Source: Candidatus Aerophobota bacterium
Lineage (GTDB): Bacteria > Aerophobota > Aerophobia > Aerophobales > B47-G16
Length of the DNA stretch: 7,110 nucleotides
NCBI GenBank assembly: GCA_003648815.1
Contig: QMPZ01000083.1
Span: 1 to 7,110, forward strand
Direction: 5' to 3'
Made by a program: the position numbers and the translations under genes. Below are positions 1-6,150 of this stretch, piece by piece. How positions within the stretch are numbered: position 1 is the first letter of the stretch; each line of letters starts with the position of its first letter. Below the pieces are notes generated by a model that saw nothing but the letters and a program-made list of their open reading frames with translations, made no database searches and was not told the origin of the DNA.

Positions 1-144
1 CTCTTTACTCTTCACTCTTTACTCTTCACTCTTTACTCCTCACTCTTCACCCTTCACTCTTCACTCTTCACTCTTCACTCTTCACCCTTCACTCTTCACT
101 CTTCACCCTTCACTCTTCACTCTTCACTCTTCACTCTTCACTCA
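1..144. repeat. Tandem heptanucleotide array, 20 units of CTCTTCA plus a partial unit
   Basis: The first 140 bases divide exactly into 20 seven-base units with no insertion or deletion, followed by a partial CTCA. Most units are CTCTTCA. Units 1, 3 and 5 are CTCTTTA, unit 6 is CTCCTCA, and units 8, 13 and 16 are CCCTTCA. The array starts at the window edge, so its true length is unknown. On the minus strand the unit reads TGAAGAG, and because 7 is not a multiple of 3 every minus frame meets a TGA stop about every 21 bases, so that strand is not coding. The plus strand is open but has no start codon or ribosome binding site. It is a simple-sequence repeat that slippage could expand or contract. 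It ends 7 bp before the -35 box of the kinase promoter, where upstream activating contacts would lie. There is no spacer/repeat alternation, so it is not a CRISPR array. Confidence 0.97.
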
Positions 145-150
145 CCAAGT

Positions 151-164
151 CTTGACCGATCAAG
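151..164. promoter_or_regulatory. Small inverted repeat over the -35 box, possible operator
   Basis: CTTGA (151-155) and TCAAG (160-164) are perfect inverted copies separated by four bases. They cover the -35 box of the predicted promoter, where a repressor could block polymerase. The arms are only five bases and could occur by chance. No regulator gene is visible in the window. Confidence 0.2.
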
Positions 165-180
165 GTCGAGTTGCTAATAT
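152..180 (+). promoter_or_regulatory. Sigma70-type promoter with extended -10 for the kinase operon
   Basis: A -35 box TTGACC (152-157, five of six consensus bases) is followed by exactly 17 bases and a -10 box TAATAT (175-180, four of six). A TG one base before the -10 box (172-173) makes it an extended -10 element. Transcription would start near 187, giving a leader of about 40 bases before the ribosome binding site at 211-216 and the ATG at 227. The placement also argues that the open frame reaching back to a TTG at 152 is not translated from there. This is a pattern match only. Confidence 0.6.
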
Positions 181-210
181 CATTATGGGAACCTTGAGGG
201 AAGGCAAGCT

Positions 211-216
211 AAGGAG
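211..216 (+). promoter_or_regulatory. Ribosome binding site that sets the kinase start at 227
   Basis: AAGGAG lies 10 bases before the ATG at 227. Neither the ATG at 185 nor the TTG at 152 has a comparable purine-rich site, and both fall in or just after the predicted promoter. The protein fold of the family also begins right at the 227 ATG (MDVVGFGALN). Confidence 0.7.
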
Positions 217-226
217 AAAGCAAGAT

Positions 227-1174
227 ATGGACGTGGTGGGATTTGGGGCCTTGAACGTGGATCTAATCTATGAGGTCGATTTAGCTTCCTTAAGAATAGA
301 GGCAGGAAGAGAAAGGATGGTCAAGGATGAGGAGTTTAAAAGATTTTTAAAACTCCTCAAAGAAAAAGGGAAACTGAAAAGCAAAAGTGGAGGGGGCTCA
401 GCTGCCAACACCATTTACGCTCTGGCAAAGATGGGATTTTCCACCGGCTACGTAGGTAAGGTGGGAAGGGATGAGGAAGGCAGGTTTCTTGTCAGCGAGC
501 TGAAGATGGCAGGGGTGGATACAAGCAGAATTAAGCAGGATGAGAGGAGCGGACTATGCATCGCCCTGTCAGACAGAAAAGGTGAAAGAAGCATCCTCGT
601 CATGCCTTACGCCAACGATGAGCTGTCCTATTCTGAGATTGACCTGGATTATCTGAACAGAGCAAAGCTCGTCCACATAACTTCCTTTGCTGGAGACAGG
701 CCATTTGAGGTTCAAAAAAAGGCGGTCAAAAAGATCACCACTAAGATAAGCTTTAACCCCGGAGAGCCTCACATAAAGAGGGGAATTGGACAACTTTCCC
801 CCATACTTGAGCGCACCTTTATTCTCTTTGCCACGGAAAAGGAGATAGAGATGCTCACCGGTCAGGACTACAGAAACGGGCTCAGAAAGCTTTCCCGCTT
901 CGGGATAAAAATTTTCGTCTGCACCCTTGGAGAAAAAGGTTCTTATATATTGTCCGAGGAGGAGGAGCTTCAGGTTCCGGCAGAAAAGGTGGAGGTGGTG
1001 GACACAACCGGAGCAGGAGACGTCTATGCAGCAGGCTTTCTGGCAGGTCTGCTCAAAGGATTTTCCTTATCTGACTCTGCAAAGCTCGCCACAAAAATGG
1101 CCTGTGAAAGCATAAGGGGATATGGACGGCAAAGATACCCGGACAGGGAGTTTTTCTCCAGAATAAAAGTTTGA
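227..1174 (+). CDS. PfkB/ribokinase-family sugar or nucleoside kinase
   Basis: This is a 315-residue cytoplasmic kinase of the PfkB (ribokinase-like) family, which transfers phosphate from ATP to a hydroxyl of a sugar, nucleoside or related compound. The first strand MDVVGFGALNVDLIY is typical of the family. The first signature is at residues 55-70 (GGGSAANTIYALAKMG), where the glycines and Asn contact the substrate. The second is at 259-275, with DTTGAGD forming the anion hole and Asp265 the likely catalytic base. FNPGEP (176-181) and TEKE (203-206) match the usual conserved mid-domain positions. Length is normal. Residues 30-54 form a Lys/Glu-rich segment before the first signature, probably part of the lid. 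The substrate cannot be told from sequence. The gene leads a three-gene operon: the next start is 9 bases downstream, behind AGGTGA. I chose the 227 start over upstream options because of its ribosome binding site, the promoter position and the family N-terminus. Confidence 0.9.
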   Translation: MDVVGFGALNVDLIYEVDLASLRIEAGRERMVKDEEFKRFLKLLKEKGKLKSKSGGGSAANTIYALAKMGFSTGYVGKVGRDEEGRFLVSELKMAGVDTSRIKQDERSGLCIALSDRKGERSILVMPYANDELSYSEIDLDYLNRAKLVHITSFAGDRPFEVQKKAVKKITTKISFNPGEPHIKRGIGQLSPILERTFILFATEKEIEMLTGQDYRNGLRKLSRFGIKIFVCTLGEKGSYILSEEEELQVPAEKVEVVDTTGAGDVYAAGFLAGLLKGFSLSDSAKLATKMACESIRGYGRQRYPDREFFSRIKV

Positions 1175-1183
1175 AGGTGAAAG

Positions 1184-2005
1184 ATGACTTATAAGATTGG
1201 ATGGTTTTCCACAGGAAGGGATAAGGCAGCCAGAGACCTTTTGAGAGTGGTCCAGAAAAGCATCGATGAGGGAAAAATCAGGAACGCAAGGATTGCATTT
1301 GTCTTCAGCAACCGACAAAGAGGGGAAAATAGAGAGAGTGACCGTTTCTTTCAGCTGGTGGAAAAGTTAGGTCTTAATCTTATATGCTTTTCCTCTCGCA
1401 AGTTTGATCCTGATTTAAGAAAAAAGAAAATCGGAAGCTGGCGCTTACTTTACGATGAGGAAATCATGAAAAGAATTGATAAATTTGGAGTTGACCTGAT
1501 CGTTTTGGCTGGATATATGCTCATTCTGGGAGAAAAAATTTGCCGAAGATATCCCATAATAAACCTGCACCCAGCCCTTCCCAATGGCCCCAAAGGAACC
1601 TGGCAACAGGTAATATGGAATCTGATCGAAGAGGAGGCTGAGCAAACGGGAGCGATGATACACCTGGTCACCCCGGAGCTGGACGCAGGCCCCCCTCTGA
1701 CCTACTGCAGCTTCCCCATAAGAGGGGGAAAATTTGATATCCTATGGCAGAAGATGAGGGAAAAGTTAAAGGAAAAGACCTTAAGGGAGATCAAAGAAAA
1801 AGAGGGAGAGGAAGAACCCCTCTTCAAGGAGATCAGAAAGGAAGAAGCAAGAAGGGAGCTACCCCTCATCGTCCATACTTTAAAGCTTTTGTCAGAGGGG
1901 AAAATAAGGATAGGGAAAGGGAGGGTGGAGGAAGGAGGGCTATGTGTGAACGAAGAAGTCGAGGAGGAGATAAAAAGCGATGAGACAGGTGAACCTGGAC
2001 TGTGA
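1184..2005 (+). CDS. PurN-like formyltransferase with diverged acceptor site
   Basis: A 273-residue protein of the glycinamide ribonucleotide (GAR) formyltransferase fold, which uses 10-formyl-THF to formylate an amine. The catalytic triad is recognisable: Asn127 and His129 in INLHPALP and Asp167 in PELDAGPP, matching Asn106, His108 and Asp144 of E. coli PurN. VLAGYMLIL (107-115) matches the strand before the active site. The GNGSN phosphate-binding loop of PurN is replaced by TGRDKAA (10-16), and the His-rich segment after the catalytic His reads GPKGTWQQVIW (135-145). A charged Lys/Glu-rich insertion (about 190-225), probably helical, separates the core from the usual C-terminal motif PLIVHTLKLL (227-236). 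PurN is usually about 190-215 residues. I infer that the formyl-donor side is kept and the acceptor changed. It could still be a lineage-specific purine enzyme, but no other pur gene is nearby. It follows the kinase by 9 bases and overlaps the HAD gene by 26, implying translational coupling. Confidence 0.8.
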   Translation: MTYKIGWFSTGRDKAARDLLRVVQKSIDEGKIRNARIAFVFSNRQRGENRESDRFFQLVEKLGLNLICFSSRKFDPDLRKKKIGSWRLLYDEEIMKRIDKFGVDLIVLAGYMLILGEKICRRYPIINLHPALPNGPKGTWQQVIWNLIEEEAEQTGAMIHLVTPELDAGPPLTYCSFPIRGGKFDILWQKMREKLKEKTLREIKEKEGEEEPLFKEIRKEEARRELPLIVHTLKLLSEGKIRIGKGRVEEGGLCVNEEVEEEIKSDETGEPGL

Positions 2006-3032
2006 AGGCCCCATCACCAAAAACGATAACGCTTTAGAGCTCTGTCAGCACTTCATCCCTGAAGGAGGACGCCTTTTCTCCCTGATAAGTAGATATGATG
2101 ACTTTCTCGCTGATGTGCTGAAAAGAAGGTCACACAAGGCTGGAAGCACTTTAAAGTTTATCCTTCCCTTCCTCAAGGCATACGGGGCGACCAATGAAAA
2201 GGTGAGGAAATATTCCCTTCGCAATCTCATTTTGATGCCGGGAGCAAGAAAGCTCTTGTCCTCCATAAAGGACAGGATGCCCACCTTCATCATCAGCACA
2301 AGCTATCGGCCCTATATTGAGGCCCTGTGTGAAGCGGTAGGTTTTCCCTTAGAAAATACCTACTCCACCTCTTTCGACCTGGACAGATACAAACTTGCCC
2401 AGGAGGAGATAAGAAAGCTAAGAGAGCTTACCCAGGAGATAATTTCTCTTCCCCAGATAGATCTTTCAGAAGTCAGAAAAGAGGAGGACCTTTCATCTGA
2501 GGCAAAAAAGAGTATCCAGAGACTGGATGAGATATTCAATGAAGAGATTTTCCGCATGAGATGTGGAAGAATGCTAAGAGAAGTCAATCCTATGGGTGGA
2601 CAGGAAAAGGCAGAAGCAGTTCTAAGCTCCCTGAGGAAGACAGGGGGAAAGCTCTCTGAAGTGATGTACATAGGGGATAGCATCACCGATGTGGAGGCTC
2701 TACAGCTGATAAGACAGGAGGGAGGAGTTGCCATCTCCTTCAACGGCAATCGATATGCCATAGACTCTGCTGAGATCGCCTGCATATCCCCTCACACATT
2801 TCCCCTCCTCATCCTGGCAGAGATATTCTACAAGGAAGGAAGAGAGGGGGTAATGAGGCAAGCGAGAAGATGGCCACAGGGACTGGATGAAAAGCTAAGA
2901 GAAAAACTCTTCACCGTTATACCCTTTCCCTGTGTGGAGGTGATAGATGAGGAAAATAGAGAGCGCTTAATCCGACAAAGTGAGGAGATGAGAATAGGCA
3001 CCAGGGGAATGACCATAGGTGGCCTGGGGTAA
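1980..3032 (+). CDS. HAD-superfamily phosphatase-like protein (EhaR-like)
   Basis: A 350-residue soluble protein with all four haloacid dehalogenase motifs. Motif I is LDCEGP at 6-11 with nucleophile Asp7, motif II is Ser106/Thr107 in FIISTSYR, motif III is probably Lys210 in GGQEK, and motif IV is YIGDSITD (230-237) with Asp233 and Asp237 for Mg2+. The general acid position two after the nucleophile is Glu9 instead of the usual Asp. Residues 15-90 form a large helical cap after motif I, and 140-200 are charged and helical. The last 70 residues extend beyond the core. From memory it resembles archaeal proteins annotated as energy-converting hydrogenase A subunit R, but no hydrogenase gene is visible, so I would not transfer that role. 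A phosphomonoesterase is the cautious call. The start is supported by AGGAGG at 1962-1967 and by motif I beginning at residue 6. Its first 26 bases overlap the formyltransferase. Confidence 0.8.
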   Translation: MRQVNLDCEGPITKNDNALELCQHFIPEGGRLFSLISRYDDFLADVLKRRSHKAGSTLKFILPFLKAYGATNEKVRKYSLRNLILMPGARKLLSSIKDRMPTFIISTSYRPYIEALCEAVGFPLENTYSTSFDLDRYKLAQEEIRKLRELTQEIISLPQIDLSEVRKEEDLSSEAKKSIQRLDEIFNEEIFRMRCGRMLREVNPMGGQEKAEAVLSSLRKTGGKLSEVMYIGDSITDVEALQLIRQEGGVAISFNGNRYAIDSAEIACISPHTFPLLILAEIFYKEGREGVMRQARRWPQGLDEKLREKLFTVIPFPCVEVIDEENRERLIRQSEEMRIGTRGMTIGGLG

Positions 3033-3049
3033 AAGTGAGGAAAAAAGAG

Positions 3050-4384
3050 CTACAGACCTGGTAAAGGAGAAATAATTCCCTCCTCCATATGAAGCTTGAG
3101 AACCTTGTGGGCGTTCTTTATCATCGAGGAGGCACTTTCCCGTAGCTCTTGTGGGCTCTTTCTCATCCTGGCCACTCCCTGCTGGATGGCCTTCATCCCC
3201 ACCGCTACCGCCTCCCTTATGTACATTTCAGCCTCTCCCATATTGGGGATTATGTACTCCTCACTTAATCCTTTCTCCTCTGTATATTCGGATATGGCGT
3301 AGGAGGCTGCAATGCACATCTCATCGGTTATCTTTCTCGCCCCTACATCTAAGGCCCCTCTAAATACGGCGGGAAACCCAAGGGAGTTGTTCACCTGATT
3401 AGGAAAATCGGACCGACCGGTGGCCACAATTCTGGCTCCTGCCTCTTTTGCCTCCCATGGCCATATCTCAGGAACTGGATTGGCGCAGGCAAAGACTATG
3501 GCTTCCTCAGCCATATCGGAGACCCACTCCTTTTTTATTACCCCTGGACCTGATCTGGATAAGGCTATGCACACATCAGCACCCTTTAAAGCCTCCCTTA
3601 TTCCTCCCCTCTTTCCCTTTTTATTTGTCCTCCTGCACATCTCCCATTTAACCGGTTCCTTATCCTTAAGATCCATCCTTCCCTCGTGTAGAATCCCTCC
3701 TCTGTCAACCATTACTATGCTGTCCGGATTTGCCCCCGCCAGCATTATGTACCTGGCAATACTTATGTTCGCCGCTCCAGCCCCGATGAGAGCAATCTCC
3801 ACATCCTCAAGTCTTTTTCCGACTACCTTCAGAGCACTAATTAAGGCAGATAAGGTAACTAAAGCTGTTCCCTGCTGGTCATCGTGCCAGACGGGAATGT
3901 CCAGCTCTTCTCTCAACCTTTCAAGGATGTAAAAACATTTTGGTTTGGCGATATCCTCCAGGTTTATCCCCCCAAATGTAGGAGCCAGCCACCTGACGGC
4001 GGTGATGATCTCATCGGGGTCCTTGGTATCCAGACATATGGGAAAGGCGTCCACACCTCCCAGATACTTAAAGATCATTGCCTTTCCTTCCATCACGGGA
4101 AGAGCTGCCTCAGGACCGATGTCACCCAAGCCAAGGACTCTGCTTCCATCACTGACTATGGCGACGAAATTACCCTTGTTCGTGTATTCAAATACCTTAC
4201 CCTCATCCTTGCAGATGGCTTTACAGGGGCCGGCCACCCCGGGGGTATACCATATTGAAAGGTCCTCATAGGTTCTAATGGGAGCCTTCAGAGAGGTGGC
4301 AAGCTTTCCCCGGTAAAAGGGATGGTACCTCATCGCCAGTCTCTCCGGCTCCTTAGCCCTGGCCAAAAGTTTTTCCTCTTCCAT
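3050..4384 (-). CDS. Malic enzyme (malate to pyruvate, oxidative decarboxylation), single-domain type
   Basis: A 444-residue malate oxidoreductase (decarboxylating), converting malate and NAD(P)+ to pyruvate, CO2 and NAD(P)H in the cytoplasm. The catalytic Tyr46 lies in SIWYTPGVAGPC and Lys101 in MEGKAMIFK. Metal ligands are Glu143/Asp144 (NLEDI) and Asp168/Asp169 (WHDDQQGTA). The Rossmann loop GAGAANISIAR spans 201-211 and the C-terminal substrate motif SDFPNQVNNSLGFPAVFRG spans 325-343. Asp227 at the end of the second Rossmann strand (VMVDRGG) hints at NAD+ over NADP+; this is inference. It is the short bacterial form without the C-terminal phosphotransacetylase-like domain of MaeB. The start ATG has AAGGA six bases upstream. 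It lies 53 bases after fhs on the same strand and is probably the last gene of that operon. Its stop codon faces the HAD gene across 17 bases with no convincing intrinsic terminator. Confidence 0.95.
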   Translation of the reverse strand: MEEEKLLARAKEPERLAMRYHPFYRGKLATSLKAPIRTYEDLSIWYTPGVAGPCKAICKDEGKVFEYTNKGNFVAIVSDGSRVLGLGDIGPEAALPVMEGKAMIFKYLGGVDAFPICLDTKDPDEIITAVRWLAPTFGGINLEDIAKPKCFYILERLREELDIPVWHDDQQGTALVTLSALISALKVVGKRLEDVEIALIGAGAANISIARYIMLAGANPDSIVMVDRGGILHEGRMDLKDKEPVKWEMCRRTNKKGKRGGIREALKGADVCIALSRSGPGVIKKEWVSDMAEEAIVFACANPVPEIWPWEAKEAGARIVATGRSDFPNQVNNSLGFPAVFRGALDVGARKITDEMCIAASYAISEYTEEKGLSEEYIIPNMGEAEMYIREAVAVGMKAIQQGVARMRKSPQELRESASSMIKNAHKVLKLHMEEGIISPLPGL

Positions 4385-4390
4385 AATTTT

Positions 4391-4435
4391 TCCTTAAATA
4401 GAGCCACTGGTCTTGTTTTTCCCTTATCCTTAAAT
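4391..4435 (-). repeat. Pair of 9-bp direct repeats in the fhs-malic enzyme gap
   Basis: On the minus strand ATTTAAGGA occurs at 4435-4427 and again at 4399-4391, exactly 36 bases apart. The downstream copy supplies the ribosome binding site of the malic enzyme gene. The upstream copy sits just after the fhs stop and has no start codon at suitable distance. The rest of this 53-base gap shows no clear promoter or hairpin. Confidence 0.6.
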
Positions 4436-4437
4436 GT

Positions 4438-6135
4438 TTAAAACAGACCCACTGTCCTTCCCTCCTCATCTATATCCACATCCATTCCAGCGGGATGAGT
4501 GGGAAGACCTGGCATAGTGCGTATCTCTCCACAGAGAGGATAAAGAAAGCCCGCTCCAGCTGCCGGACGAATATCCTGAATGGGTACCCTGAAGCCCCTG
4601 GGCCTACCTTTAAGGTTAGGATCATGTGATAGGGAAAGATGCGTCTTGGCCATACAGATGGGAAGTTTATCCAGGCCCTGGGCGGTGAACCTCCTTATCT
4701 TCCTCTCAGCTAAGGAAGAATAGTCGACCCCATCGGCTCCGTAAATTTTCGTAGCAATGGTCTCAATCTTTTCCTTAATTGAGACTTCAAGGGGGTAGAG
4801 AAATTTGAAGTTACTTTTTTCCTTGCAAGCTTCCACCACTGCCTCGGCGAGCTCTATCCCTCCCTCACCTCCTTTAGCCCAGACCTCGCTTACCACCGCG
4901 CTATGTGCCCCTGCGGCAACCGCTCTTTCCTTGATCACCTTTATCTCATCCTCGGTATCGGTATCGAACCTGTTAATGGCCACTACCACAGGAACTCCAA
5001 ACAGACGAACGTTCTCTATCTGCTTTTCCAGGTTCTCACATCCCTTCTCCACTGCGCTCACGTTCTTTCTCGCAAGGGCTTCCTTATCGACCTTCCGACC
5101 GGGAATTAAGGTTATCCCTCCTCCGTGCATCTTCAGGGCCCTGACCGAACAGGTGAGAACAGCAGCACTTGGAATAAGGCCTGATTGCCTGCACTTTATG
5201 TTAAAGAATTTCTCAGCCCCACAATCAGCTCCAAATCCGCTCTCGGTGACCACGTAATCAGCAAGCTTTAAGGCAATCTTATCCGCCAGGATGGAGTTGT
5301 TGCCATGGGCGATGTTGGCGAAGGGACCGGCGTGCATAAGACAAGGAGTGTTCTCTAAGGTTTGAATAAGGTTGGGCTTTAAAGCTTGCTTTAAAAGGAC
5401 GGTCATGGCGCCAGCACACTTCAAATCCTCGGCGGTGACCGGCTTTCCCTCATAGGTATATCCCACAATGATTTTGCCAAGCCTTCTTCGCAGATCAAAG
5501 AGATCCGTGGCCAGGGCGAGGATGGCCATCACCTCTGAGGCTACGGTAATGTCAAATCCCGTCTGGCGAGGAATGCCGTTTTGCCTTCCTCCCAGGCCAA
5601 TGACGATCTCCCTTAAAGCACGATCACTTATGTCCACCACCCTGTTCCAGGTGATGTTCAAGGGATCAATCCCGAGTTTGTTTCCCTTAAGTAGATGAGT
5701 ATCCAGGAAGGCAGCCAAAAGGTTATGAGCCGCTCCTACAGCATGAATGTCTCCGGTGAAGTGAAGATTGATGTCCTCCATAGGGACGACCTGGGAATAT
5801 CCCCCTCCAGCAGCCCCTCCCTTTATCCCAAATACGGGCCCCATGGAAGGTTCCCTTAAGGTATTTATGGCCTTCTTACCTATCCTATTTAAGGCCATGG
5901 CCAGGCCGATGTTGGTCACCGTCTTTCCCTCTCCTAAGGGAGTGGGAGTAATAGCAGTAACAGTAATATAATGCCCATCTGGTCTATCCTTTAATCTTTC
6001 CAGAACCTCAAGTGAGACCTTGGCCTTATATTTTCCGTAAAGATCCAGCTCTTCCTCCCTTAAGCCTATTTCCTCCGCAATTTCCAGAATTGGCCTCATT
6101 TTTGCCTTTTGGGCGATTTCTAGGTCTGATAACAT
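4438..6135 (-). CDS. fhs: Formate-tetrahydrofolate ligase (10-formyl-THF synthetase)
   Basis: A 565-residue, full-length formyl-THF synthetase (family length about 555-560). It joins formate to THF with ATP to give 10-formyl-THF, the entry step of the methyl branch of the Wood-Ljungdahl pathway, and can run backwards to make ATP when methyl groups are oxidised. The P-loop TPLGEGKT is at 65-72. The conserved glycine-rich segment begins REPSMGPVFGIKGG (94-107) and runs to 114. Further blocks are GFGADCGAEKFFNIKCR (300-316), VVAINRFDTDTEDE (384-397), AKTHLSLSHDP (496-506) and GEIRTMPGLPTHPAG (536-550), all intact. The start is fixed by AGGAGG five bases before the ATG. The gene begins 15 bases after the methyltransferase stop, so the two are surely cotranscribed. 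It supplies the cofactor needed by the formyltransferase on the opposite strand. Confidence 0.98.
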   Translation of the reverse strand: MLSDLEIAQKAKMRPILEIAEEIGLREEELDLYGKYKAKVSLEVLERLKDRPDGHYITVTAITPTPLGEGKTVTNIGLAMALNRIGKKAINTLREPSMGPVFGIKGGAAGGGYSQVVPMEDINLHFTGDIHAVGAAHNLLAAFLDTHLLKGNKLGIDPLNITWNRVVDISDRALREIVIGLGGRQNGIPRQTGFDITVASEVMAILALATDLFDLRRRLGKIIVGYTYEGKPVTAEDLKCAGAMTVLLKQALKPNLIQTLENTPCLMHAGPFANIAHGNNSILADKIALKLADYVVTESGFGADCGAEKFFNIKCRQSGLIPSAAVLTCSVRALKMHGGGITLIPGRKVDKEALARKNVSAVEKGCENLEKQIENVRLFGVPVVVAINRFDTDTEDEIKVIKERAVAAGAHSAVVSEVWAKGGEGGIELAEAVVEACKEKSNFKFLYPLEVSIKEKIETIATKIYGADGVDYSSLAERKIRRFTAQGLDKLPICMAKTHLSLSHDPNLKGRPRGFRVPIQDIRPAAGAGFLYPLCGEIRTMPGLPTHPAGMDVDIDEEGRTVGLF

Positions 6136-6150
6136 TTCTTCCTCCTCAAT

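Noticed and set aside
1..144. CRISPR array or coding repeat
   Set aside because: Units are 7 bases with no spacers. The minus strand is full of TGA stops in all frames, and the plus strand has no start codon or ribosome site.
152..226. Extending the kinase N-terminus back to the TTG at 152 or the ATG at 185
   Set aside because: This stretch holds the promoter boxes, lacks a ribosome binding site before either codon, and adds residues not typical of the PfkB fold. AAGGAG before the ATG at 227 is a better start.
1744..1983. Second plus-strand frame coding a Lys/Arg/Gly-rich 79-residue peptide inside the formyltransferase
   Set aside because: It is an out-of-frame reading of a purine-rich segment. 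The formyltransferase frame continues intact to its C-terminal motif, so there is no frameshift to explain.
2360..2785. Minus-strand open frame of 141 codons opposite the HAD gene
   Set aside because: The Ser/Leu-rich translation is the expected mirror of a Glu/Lys/Arg-rich gene, and the HAD motifs lie on the plus strand.
3065..3084. Intrinsic terminator AGGAG-N10-CTCCT for the plus operon
   Set aside because: Only five pairs, a ten-base loop and no U run on either strand, and it lies inside the malic enzyme coding end.
3420..3932. Long plus-strand open frame of 170 codons opposite malic enzyme
   Set aside because: It lies entirely antisense to a gene with complete family motifs, has no family resemblance, and its composition is what the opposite strand of that gene would give.
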